Source: Patescibacteria group bacterium
GTDB taxonomy: Bacteria; Patescibacteriota; Saccharimonadia; CAILAD01; BJGX01
Direction: 5' to 3'
Length of the DNA: 7,066 bases
Assembly: GCA_009691555.1 (NCBI GenBank)
Contig: SICB01000029.1
Span: 1 to 7,066, forward strand
How positions within the stretch are numbered: the stretch's first letter is position 1; the number at the start of each line of letters is the position of its first letter. Under the pieces are notes generated by a model. The model was not told the origin of the DNA. It worked only from the letters and a program-made list of their open reading frames with translations, and did not search any database. Below are positions 1 through 6,102 of this stretch, one piece after another. The position numbers and the translations under genes were made by a program.

Positions 1-533
1 GAATATACATTCAAACTGGGCGTCTCGATAGCCAGGACCTCGGTAAAACCCCTGACGCCGTACTTACTAGCGCAATAAACACTCAAATCTACCACCGGGT
101 GCGAGGCCGAGCCGGCTGTGATATTAATGATGGTGTCTTTGATATGCGGCAAAGCGTACTTCGTGAGCATAATTAGCCCGACCAAATTGGTCTCGATTTG
201 GTCCAAAATGTCTTCGTCGGATTGCGATTCGAATTTTTTCCACCTTATAACACCGGCATTATTGACCAGTATATCGATACCACCATACTTGAGGTTGATA
301 GTTTTTAACGCCGAACGAATACTGGTCGGGCTTTTGACATCGAGGTTAATTAACTCAACCGATTTGGCTCCACTTGCCAGACATTTTTTTTGGGTTTGCT
401 CGGCAGAGCTAATTTCGCCCAAAAAGGTTATAATAATGTCACAACCTTGCTTGGCAAAGGCGATGGCGGTTTCGGCTCCGATACCTCTACTAGAGCCAGT
501 TATTAAGACACTTTTAGAATTTAGGCTTTGCAT
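1..533 (-). CDS. Short-chain dehydrogenase/reductase (SDR), partial: C-terminus beyond left edge
   Basis: Reading the minus strand from the ATG at 533 gives 177 uninterrupted residues that run off the window. It is a classical SDR, a Rossmann-fold NAD(P)H-dependent oxidoreductase of the cytoplasm. Visible motifs are the cofactor-binding TGSSRGIG at residues 12-19, a conserved acidic LD at 64-65, the structural NNAG at 91-94, and the active-site YCASK with Tyr153 and Lys157. The Arg inside the glycine motif is typical of NADP(H)-preferring members. The catalytic-serine strand reads INITAGSAS (136-144). Aligned without gaps to FabG, the Ser position is Ala140, with Thr139 and Ser142 beside it. 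Usual family length is about 240-260, so roughly 70 residues are missing. The substrate cannot be told from the sequence; FabG-like, sugar or alcohol dehydrogenase activity are all possible. It is divergent from msrB. There is no Shine-Dalgarno before the ATG, and a TATAAT lies 7 bases upstream. Confidence 0.93.
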   Translation of the reverse strand, partial: MQSLNSKSVLITGSSRGIGAETAIAFAKQGCDIIITFLGEISSAEQTQKKCLASGAKSVELINLDVKSPTSIRSALKTINLKYGGIDILVNNAGVIRWKKFESQSDEDILDQIETNLVGLIMLTKYALPHIKDTIINITAGSASHPVVDLSVYCASKYGVRGFTEVLAIETPSLNVY

Positions 534-540
534 ATATACT

Positions 541-546
541 ATTATA
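541..546 (-). promoter_or_regulatory. Putative -10 box of the SDR gene, placed for a leaderless mRNA
   Basis: On the minus strand these bases read TATAAT, a perfect -10 hexamer, followed by AGTATAT and then the SDR ATG. A start site 6-8 bases after the hexamer would fall at or within a base or two of the start codon. No purine-rich ribosome-binding site lies in between. I see no convincing -35 hexamer at the expected spacing. The region is AT-rich, so a chance match is possible. Confidence 0.45.
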
Positions 547-566
547 AAGCATTACAATAATAATAC

Positions 567-572
567 AGGAGG
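567..572 (+). promoter_or_regulatory. Strong Shine-Dalgarno AGGAGG deciding the GTG start of msrB
   Basis: AGGAGG is a full consensus ribosome-binding site, 5 bases before the GTG at 578. It supports the GTG over the later in-frame ATG at 614, which has no such site and would remove the family's N-terminal helix. Confidence 0.85.
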
Positions 573-577
573 CTCAG

Positions 578-967
578 GTGCAAAAAAAAGAGCTTCAAAA
601 AAAACTCGACCCCATGACCTATCATGTAACACAAGAGCAAGGCACCGAGCCGGCTTTTACGGGCAAATACTGGAAGGAGCACGCCGACGGAAGCTATTAT
701 TGCTCGGTCTGCGGCCAAAAGCTGTTTGAAAGCGGCACCAAATTTGACAGCGGTACTGGTTGGCCGAGCTTCGATAAGGCTGTAGCTGGGTCTGTTAAGA
801 TACGCCAAGACGAACGCTACGGCATGAAGCGTACTGAAGTGAGCTGTTCAAAATGCGGCGCTCACTTAGGGCACCTGTTCGAAGACGGGCCAACCGAGAC
901 AACAGGTCAGAGGTTTTGTATCAATTCGTGCTCGCTAAATTTAAAAAAGAAAGAAGGTCAGAAATGA
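578..967 (+). CDS. msrB: Peptide methionine-(R)-S-oxide reductase MsrB
   Basis: MsrB reduces the R epimer of methionine sulfoxide in proteins, repairing oxidative damage. The 129-residue product is the normal length for a single-domain MsrB. It shows the N-terminal lead-in (VTQEQGTEPAFTGKYW, about 17-32), zinc-binding CxxC pairs at Cys42/Cys45 and Cys90/Cys93, GTGWPSF at 59-65, HLGHLFEDGP at 96-105, and the catalytic RFCINS with Cys114. The position that is a recycling Cys in two-Cys MsrBs (GCGWPSF) is Thr60 here. Cys118, just after the catalytic loop where Ala is common, could instead act as the resolving thiol; this is inference. The GTG start is set by AGGAGG at 567-572. The stop codon overlaps the next gene's ATG as ATGA, so the two are translationally coupled. 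Two A8 runs lie at codons 2-4 and 7-9. No MsrA is visible in the window. Confidence 0.97.
   Translation: MQKKELQKKLDPMTYHVTQEQGTEPAFTGKYWKEHADGSYYCSVCGQKLFESGTKFDSGTGWPSFDKAVAGSVKIRQDERYGMKRTEVSCSKCGAHLGHLFEDGPTETTGQRFCINSCSLNLKKKEGQK
952..957 (+). promoter_or_regulatory. Ribosome-binding site AGAAGG deciding the flavodoxin-family gene start
   Basis: AGAAGG lies inside the msrB 3' end, 6 bases before the ATG at 964. It supports that ATG over an upstream in-frame start at 853, which would add 37 residues overlapping msrB and unlike any flavodoxin N-terminus. Confidence 0.7.
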
Positions 968-1626
968 GTAATCTGAAGGTCGTATTCTTAAACTGTACAT
1001 TAAAAAAATCTCCAAAAAAATCAAATACAGATGCGCTCATCCAGAAAGCTGTTGATGAGTATGATAAAATCAATATCGATAGCACGGTCATTCGTGTGGT
1101 TGATCACAATGTGGCTACTGGGGTTAGCTCTGATGAAGGTCAGGGGGATGAGTGGCCAGATATTTATAAAAAAGTCCTAGAGGCCAACATTATAATAATA
1201 GCAACACCGATTTGGTTTGGAGTCCGAGGCTCAGTATGTCAAAAAGTGATGGAGCGACTGAGCGGCGGTTATGATGAAGCTGATCCAACGACAGGCCAGT
1301 TTCCTTTATACGGTAAAGTGGGGGCATGTATTGTAACCGGTAACGAAGACGGCGCGCACGATGTCTGTGCCAATACTCTATTTAATCTCACTCATATTGG
1401 CTGTACTATTGCACCAAATTCCGATAGCTACTGGGTAGGCGAGGCCGGCCCAGGGCCAAGCTACATCGAAGTCGGCCAAAAAAGCCTGTACACAAACAAG
1501 ACTATTAGATTCTTAGTACACAATACTGCATGGATGGCGCAAATGCTCAAAAACAATCCTATTCCTACCAACCTCAAAGAACTTGAGACTGCCGCCAAGC
1601 AAGTAAGCAACCTTGATGGTCAGTAA
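964..1626 (+). CDS. Flavodoxin-fold NAD(P)H-dependent oxidoreductase (FMN reductase-like)
   Basis: A 220-residue protein with the alternating strand/helix pattern of the flavodoxin-like fold. Strand 1 (LKVVFLN, 4-10) leads into a phosphate-binding loop rich in Ser, Thr and Lys (CTLKKSPKKSNT, 11-22), in the place of the GSPRxxSNT loop of NADPH-dependent FMN reductases. Strand 3 (NIIIIATPIWFG, 75-86) ends in the loop that normally contacts the isoalloxazine ring. Strand 4 carries TGNEDGAHD (125-133), typical of flavodoxin_2/FMN_red proteins. It probably binds FMN and passes electrons from NAD(P)H to an unknown acceptor in the cytoplasm. The ATG is chosen from the RBS and the ATGA overlap with msrB. 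The 3' end overlaps the next gene by 11 bases. The operon position suggests a redox-stress role; electron supply to methionine sulfoxide repair is speculation. WrbA-like quinone reductase is an alternative. Confidence 0.88.
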   Translation: MSNLKVVFLNCTLKKSPKKSNTDALIQKAVDEYDKINIDSTVIRVVDHNVATGVSSDEGQGDEWPDIYKKVLEANIIIIATPIWFGVRGSVCQKVMERLSGGYDEADPTTGQFPLYGKVGACIVTGNEDGAHDVCANTLFNLTHIGCTIAPNSDSYWVGEAGPGPSYIEVGQKSLYTNKTIRFLVHNTAWMAQMLKNNPIPTNLKELETAAKQVSNLDGQ

Positions 1627-1999
1627 GGTCGTTAAATCGCCGCTTTTACTCATTAATTTTGTAGTCGAAGCGTTACTTGGATCTATCTTGATTTTTTTTC
1701 CTCAACTGATTGCCAGTTTAGGCGATGTCGATATTCCAACCAGCCTAATCCAGACTTGTGGGTTGCTGGCCCTAGCGGTGGCGTTTTTTTCCTTATCATC
1801 GATACACCTAATCGATAGCTCCAACGACAAAGTAGCAATCAAAAAATACTGCTACCAAAGCTTGCTGGTGTTTAATTTGGCTCTAACGGCGGGCTTGTTG
1901 TATTCCGCTATTTTGGGCAACATCAACTATTTTGGTGCAGTTGTGCATGCCCCACTCGCCGTGGCTTTTCTGATAATGCTTTATCGTCCTTCAAAATAA
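1616..1999 (+). CDS. Small four-helix membrane protein of unknown function
   Basis: I do not recognise this 127-residue protein. It has four hydrophobic stretches, at about 9-31, 43-65, 79-100 and 105-124, separated by short polar loops. The longest loop (about 66-78, SSNDKVAIKKYCY) holds several lysines. Charged or polar residues inside helices are Glu18 in helix 1 and His111 in helix 4 (AVVHAPLA); such a pair could bind a cofactor or ligand, but that is a guess. The general shape recalls DoxX-like or DUF4345-like four-helix families, without a motif that settles it. The ATG at 1616 lies 11 bases before the end of the flavodoxin-family gene and has no good Shine-Dalgarno, so it probably relies on coupled translation. 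A TTG directly before it (1613) is a less likely start. Operon context suggests a redox function at the membrane. Confidence 0.82.
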   Translation: MVSKVVKSPLLLINFVVEALLGSILIFFPQLIASLGDVDIPTSLIQTCGLLALAVAFFSLSSIHLIDSSNDKVAIKKYCYQSLLVFNLALTAGLLYSAILGNINYFGAVVHAPLAVAFLIMLYRPSK

Positions 2000-2117
2000 C
2001 ATCAGCGCAGCACTTTATCGATTAAATATATAGCTACTAAAGTAAGCATAAGCTATAAAAAAATTATTAAAGAGCTTATAATGATTAGGATGTGCAACCC
2101 AAATTTTAGGCAATATA
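2000..2117 (+). promoter_or_regulatory. AT-rich spacer with probable promoter for the histidine kinase
   Basis: This 118-base gap contains TATAAT at 2077-2082, a perfect -10 hexamer about 36 bases before the kinase ATG. The -35 region at 17-base spacing (TATAAA, 2054-2059) is poor. A second TATAAT at 2114-2119 overlaps the start codon itself and cannot serve this start. A weak ribosome-binding sequence, TAGG (2107-2110), sits 7 bases before the ATG. Two 7-base inverted repeats share AGCT at 2051-2054: 2029-2035 with 2051-2057, and 2048-2054 with 2073-2079. Neither is followed by a T-run, so neither looks like an intrinsic terminator. Read-through from the msrB operon into the kinase remains possible. 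Confidence 0.45.
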
Positions 2118-4328
2118 ATGCCATTAGCTGAATTAATCTCATACATCATTACGATACTAGGGCTTTTTATTATTTTGACCCTCGTGGCAGTTAAGGACAT
2201 CCGTGGCAAGCTAAATATCAGCTTCATACCCTTTAATGCCGCCGTTTTGCTTTATATGCTGGCATCCTTTGCGGCCGAAATACCAGCCTCATTAGATTCC
2301 GCGCTCTGGCTCACTAGGCTGGCATTGTTTTTCGGTAATCTCGTCCCTGCCAGTTTTTATTTTTTCAGTCTAGTCTTCACCGCCAAAAAATACGAGAAAA
2401 AGTGGGTCACCCAGCTAGTTTATATTTGCCTGCCGATACTCTCAATATTGGCTTTTTTGCCGCAGAACATCATCGCCGTAGCAAGATATACCTATGGCAC
2501 CGTAATAGATGATAGTGGCTGGCTATTTTTGCTAACATTGGTGTATTTTGTTATTGTTTTCACAATAAGCTTTGCGATGCTTCTCAAGCAAAGCAAAATC
2601 TCCACCAGAGTCATCAAGCTCCAGACGAGGCTTATTGTGTTTGGGGTCGGTATTGGCGCCAGCGTCAATATGATTACTCAAATTATATTGCCTCAACTCG
2701 GGATCAAAGACTGGGGCAATATCATTGGCAACCCGTCGGTTATTATTCTGGTCGGATCTGTCGGATACGCAATCCTCAAACACCATATGTTCGATATCAA
2801 AACAGCAATCTTGCGGTCGGTAAGCTTTTTATACATCGTGGCCATTACGACCACCCTATTTGCAATCATATTGCTAGGAGTTGGCTCTGTAATTTTCCCA
2901 GACCTACGCTTGAGTCTGGCGCAGGCCATCTACTTCGTATCTGTCTGCGTTGCACTGGCTCTCGTTTACAGACCGGTCGTGGCCTGGCTCGAAAACCAAA
3001 CCAAACGAATGTTTTTTATCGACCGGTATGACACCAGAGAGCTGCTCAATGCCGTTAGCTCATTTCTTTCTTCAGATGTCGAGATAATCAAACTCTGCGC
3101 TGGTAGCTGTAAAATTATTTCTGACTACCTAAACATTGAAAATATCGATATCATTGTTACCCACAACCACGCCATCTATCACTCTACATCCGATCAAAAG
3201 CTGCTACCAACCCACGAAGAGCTACTGGAGCTCGGTAGTAACAATCTTAATACGGACGAAATGACCGATAGCAACCAAAAGGAGATACTCAAAAAGTACG
3301 GCGTCAATCTTTATGTTGTACTCAAAAACCAAGGCGATGTTATTGGCAATATGCTGGTTGGGCCAAGGCGCAGTGGCTCGGTCTATAATGCCAAAGATGC
3401 CTCAACCTTTGCGACAATCGGCGACGAGCTCGGAGTTGCACTCAGTAACAGCCTGTCGTATATCCAAATCCGCGAGTTCAACAAAACGCTTCAAGAAAAA
3501 GTCGATGCAGCGACCGAGGAATTAAAAATTGCTAATCAAAAGCTAAAACAAGCCGATGCCACCAAGGACGACTTTATATCGATGGCGTCTCACCAGCTTA
3601 CAACTCCAATCGCATCTATCGAGGGCTACCTATCGCTAGCAAATAACGGCTTTCTGGGCAAAGTTAGCCCCAAGCTGAGCGAGGCTCTAACTTCGGCGGC
3701 CGACAGAACCAGAGTTATGAAGGGGCTAATCAATGACCTCCTGACGGTCAGCCGAATGCAAGCCGGTAAGTTTATATTGGACCTGAGTGATGTCGATATC
3801 GCCAAGTTAGCCGAAACTGAAGTTGAGCTGGCCCAACCGATGGCTAAAGAAAACAAGCTTACACTGCGCTTTCATAAACCCTCCAAAAAAATAGCAGCTA
3901 TCGCGTGTGATGAGCAGAAGATACGCCAAGTTATTGTTAATTTTCTTACCAACGCCATTAGTTATACCGTAGGCGGAAAAGTCGATGTTTATATGTACCA
4001 AAGAAAGGTTGGCGTCGAGCTACTAGTTAGAGACAGTGGTATTGGTGTTCCCGAGAGCCAGCAGGCCAATTTGTTTCAGAAGTTTTATAGAGCCGACAAT
4101 GCCATCAAACAGCGTCCCAACGGCAACGGCATTGGTCTCTACCTGGCAAAGCATGTGATTCAAGATCATGGTGGCGATTTGATATTTGAGAGTGTCGAAA
4201 ACAAAGGCTCGACCTTTGGGTTTTTGCTGCACTCCAAGCCGTCTGCGCAGCAAAATACTAGTACTGCCGACAAGCCTGGTAGCACAAAGGCTAACTCTAC
4301 GCCCCAAAAAATTATTTCCCCTGATTAA
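2118..4328 (+). CDS. Membrane sensor histidine kinase with multi-pass N-terminus and GAF-like domain
   Basis: This 736-residue protein is a complete sensor kinase. The N-terminus has about seven membrane helices (roughly 5-26, 38-55, 62-88, 98-115, 136-156, 170-191, 204-220), matching the histidine kinase 7TM sensor type, then two more near 232-258 and 265-287. A GAF-like region follows (about 305-447, ending in a typical YNAKDASTFATIGDELGVAL segment), then a coiled-coil linker (about 449-484). The DHp H-box is SHQLTTPIAS with phospho-acceptor His492; the usual Arg/Lys after Leu is Thr495. The catalytic domain has an N-box (NFLTNAISYT, Asn608/Asn612), G1 DSGIGVP (639-645), F-box FQKFYRAD (653-660) and G2 GNGIGL (669-674). 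It should autophosphorylate and pass phosphate to a response regulator, but none is encoded in the window. The last 30 residues are a polar Ser/Thr/Lys-rich tail outside the ATPase domain. The signal is unknown. Confidence 0.95.
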   Translation: MPLAELISYIITILGLFIILTLVAVKDIRGKLNISFIPFNAAVLLYMLASFAAEIPASLDSALWLTRLALFFGNLVPASFYFFSLVFTAKKYEKKWVTQLVYICLPILSILAFLPQNIIAVARYTYGTVIDDSGWLFLLTLVYFVIVFTISFAMLLKQSKISTRVIKLQTRLIVFGVGIGASVNMITQIILPQLGIKDWGNIIGNPSVIILVGSVGYAILKHHMFDIKTAILRSVSFLYIVAITTTLFAIILLGVGSVIFPDLRLSLAQAIYFVSVCVALALVYRPVVAWLENQTKRMFFIDRYDTRELLNAVSSFLSSDVEIIKLCAGSCKIISDYLNIENIDIIVTHNHAIYHSTSDQKLLPTHEELLELGSNNLNTDEMTDSNQKEILKKYGVNLYVVLKNQGDVIGNMLVGPRRSGSVYNAKDASTFATIGDELGVALSNSLSYIQIREFNKTLQEKVDAATEELKIANQKLKQADATKDDFISMASHQLTTPIASIEGYLSLANNGFLGKVSPKLSEALTSAADRTRVMKGLINDLLTVSRMQAGKFILDLSDVDIAKLAETEVELAQPMAKENKLTLRFHKPSKKIAAIACDEQKIRQVIVNFLTNAISYTVGGKVDVYMYQRKVGVELLVRDSGIGVPESQQANLFQKFYRADNAIKQRPNGNGIGLYLAKHVIQDHGGDLIFESVENKGSTFGFLLHSKPSAQQNTSTADKPGSTKANSTPQKIISPD

Positions 4329-4339
4329 ATTAAAACTAT

Positions 4340-5716
4340 CTAACGCCAAAAGCTATTAGTATAGATACTATTGAGAACTTCTTGGCCTGCGGGCCCATCG
4401 AGTATATGCGGCTGATAATAATTTTCGATTTGAATTGGCGTGAAAGAGGCTTTGGTGAGCCTATTGCCGCTAAACTCAGTCAATAAAACCACGCCTTGCT
4501 TGGTTTTAAGGCTCTGCTCTTGGTCAAACACAAAATTGCCCAAGCTATAGGCTATTAATGAGCCTTTATACCACTCGATGCCCTGAACCCAGTGCGCATG
4601 GCTGCCCATTACCATAGTTGCTCCGGCATCGATAGCTCGGTGGGCAACTTGCCGCATCTGTTCGCTAGGGGTATGAACATACTCTTCGCTCCAGTGAAAA
4701 AAAGGTATCACCACATCGGCTTTTGTCTTGGCCGTTTTTATATCTGCCTCCATTTGTGCGATATCTGACTCATTAAATGGGTACCAAGGAGCAATTTTTA
4801 TAAAAGCGCTGCCGGTGCTAGTTGGCCCGGCTTCGAAATTGCCAGGTATTGCGGTGTAGCCTAGAAATGCCACTTTGGTGCCTTTGATATCGGCAATGTA
4901 TGCTGCGTGAGCCTGGGCGGAGTTCTTGCCAGCACCAAAATAGCCTATGCCCCGGCTAGTCAGGCTAGCAAGCATTTGCTCGAAGGCTAGCACGCCACCA
5001 TTCATACTATGGTTATTGGCCAGACTCACAGCGTCGATGCCGGCGTATGTCAGTCCATCGAGCGATTTGGTGGGCGAGGCGAAGCTCATGCCTTGCAGTG
5101 GGTAGGCAATGCCGTCGGCGGCGGTCCATTCGGCATTGGCAATCGTATAGTCGGCACCGGAGAGCAAATCTTTGACTTTTGTAAATGAGCTGGTGTAGTC
5201 GCCCAATTTAGACTCTTGCTGGTATACAGTTCGGCCAATTATGATATCGCCGGCGACTGTCAGGCTCCATGGAGTGGGTGCTATTAGGGTTTGTTTTAGT
5301 TTTTCTTTAATAAGTGGTAATTTGTCACTAAGATCGGTTGATAATTTAATGTAGCTCGTCGGCTTCTGGGCCGGCTCGATAATTTGCGGGCCAACCAGGG
5401 CTATTGGGCTACCAATTGGCTCGCTAACGAGAGCTTGGTAGCCAGTTGAATTAGTGTTACTAACCACGATATCGGCGTTGCTGCTGCCAGACTGCGCAAC
5501 ATCATAATCTTTTGTACCTAATGAATCCCTTATAACGTCTAGGTATATTGCGCTCTTGTCGGCAGCGATGACGGGGTCAACAAAAATACTCTTGCTGACT
5601 CGGAGTTTGGTGGGCTTCGGTCGATTTTGTAGGGCTACCCAGGTGCCCACGAAAATAACAACAACCACTGCAATAGTGGTGGTGGCAAAAATAACCGTCT
5701 TGGTTCTGGGTTTCAT
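4340..5716 (-). CDS. Membrane-anchored CapA-family (PGA_cap, metallophosphatase-fold) protein
   Basis: The 458-residue product starts with a short basic stretch and one hydrophobic segment (about 7-29) with no lipobox, which fits a signal anchor that places the rest outside the membrane. Residues about 37-148 form a region I cannot assign. From about 150 the CapA/PGA_cap domain begins, with metal-site motifs of the calcineurin-like fold: GDIIIGR (Asp157), NAEW (Asn194, Glu196), ANNH (Asn234, Asn235, His236), FFHWSEEY (His341) and GSHAHW (His373, His375), followed by YSLGNFVFDQ. CapA proteins take part in poly-gamma-glutamate capsule synthesis or export, but most family members are uncharacterised, and no capB/capC homologue is visible here, so a capsule role is not supported. 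Its ATG overlaps the HAD gene's stop codon by 4 bases and lacks a clear ribosome-binding site, implying coupled translation. It is the last gene of the operon in this window. Confidence 0.92.
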   Translation of the reverse strand: MKPRTKTVIFATTTIAVVVVIFVGTWVALQNRPKPTKLRVSKSIFVDPVIAADKSAIYLDVIRDSLGTKDYDVAQSGSSNADIVVSNTNSTGYQALVSEPIGSPIALVGPQIIEPAQKPTSYIKLSTDLSDKLPLIKEKLKQTLIAPTPWSLTVAGDIIIGRTVYQQESKLGDYTSSFTKVKDLLSGADYTIANAEWTAADGIAYPLQGMSFASPTKSLDGLTYAGIDAVSLANNHSMNGGVLAFEQMLASLTSRGIGYFGAGKNSAQAHAAYIADIKGTKVAFLGYTAIPGNFEAGPTSTGSAFIKIAPWYPFNESDIAQMEADIKTAKTKADVVIPFFHWSEEYVHTPSEQMRQVAHRAIDAGATMVMGSHAHWVQGIEWYKGSLIAYSLGNFVFDQEQSLKTKQGVVLLTEFSGNRLTKASFTPIQIENYYQPHILDGPAGQEVLNSIYTNSFWR

Positions 5717-6102
5717 AGCTTTGCTTTGATTTGATCAATCAGATTGGCGTTGTAATCATAAAGTACTACCTTGAAGCCCAATTTGTCGGCCACCAAAATA
5801 TAGGTTTCGATGTCGTCTATAAATAAAACCTGATTGGGTTGTAGATTCAGCTTTTTTAGGGGAATGGTAAAAAATTCAGCGGATGTTTTGCTGATGCCAA
5901 CGCCAGCTGTGGTCTGAACGATATCAAAATACTGACCAATACCCTTCGCAACGAGCCAGCTTTGTAAGTCCATTTCTGCGGCTGAGAGCACCGCAAACTT
6001 ATATTTATCATGATTAGCCTTCACGAAGTCCGCTACCTCTGTATTTAGTTCGCCAGCCAAATTGATAACTCCAAAGAAATCAAAAAAGATGGCTTTTGTC
6101 AT
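5713..6102 (-). CDS. Short HAD-like hydrolase, nearly capless
   Basis: At 129 residues this is much shorter than ordinary HAD subfamily IA enzymes (about 190-220), mainly because the helical cap between motifs I and II is reduced to about 25 residues. Motif I is FFDFFGV with nucleophile Asp8; the second Asp, two positions on, which normally acts as acid/base in phosphatases, is Phe10. Motif II is AVLSAA (Ser40), motif III is ISKTSAEFF (Lys72), and motif IV is LFIDDIETYI (Asp96, Asp97). The Rossmann-like core therefore looks complete, but phosphatase activity is uncertain. It could act on a phosphorylated metabolite, or be a catalytically weak or regulatory HAD. It overlaps the upstream peptidase gene and the downstream CapA gene by ATGA, 4 bases each, so all three are probably translated together. 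Only a weak GAAG-type ribosome-binding sequence precedes the ATG. Confidence 0.9.
   Translation of the reverse strand: MTKAIFFDFFGVINLAGELNTEVADFVKANHDKYKFAVLSAAEMDLQSWLVAKGIGQYFDIVQTTAGVGISKTSAEFFTIPLKKLNLQPNQVLFIDDIETYILVADKLGFKVVLYDYNANLIDQIKAKL

Noticed and set aside
118..729. Long plus-strand open frame across the SDR and the start of msrB
   Set aside because: It is antisense to a clear SDR and out of frame with msrB, and its protein has no recognisable motifs; a shadow.
853..963. 37-residue N-terminal extension of the flavodoxin-family protein
   Set aside because: It lies inside msrB in another frame; the ATG at 964 has a ribosome-binding site, the ATGA overlap and the expected start of the first strand.
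2114..2119. TATAAT directly at the kinase start codon as a leaderless promoter
   Set aside because: It overlaps the ATG, so transcription would begin inside the coding region, and no good downstream start exists near it.
2015..2227. Small minus-strand open frame over the spacer and kinase start
   Set aside because: No start context, no motifs, and it overlaps the probable promoter and the kinase N-terminus.
4023..4349. Minus-strand 108-residue open frame at the kinase 3' end
   Set aside because: Antisense to the kinase ATPase motifs, which are clearly the real coding frame.
4356..4369. Near-palindrome TAGTAT-AG-ATACTA as a terminator
   Set aside because: It is inside the CapA coding end, has only a 2-base loop, is AT-rich and lacks a following T-run.
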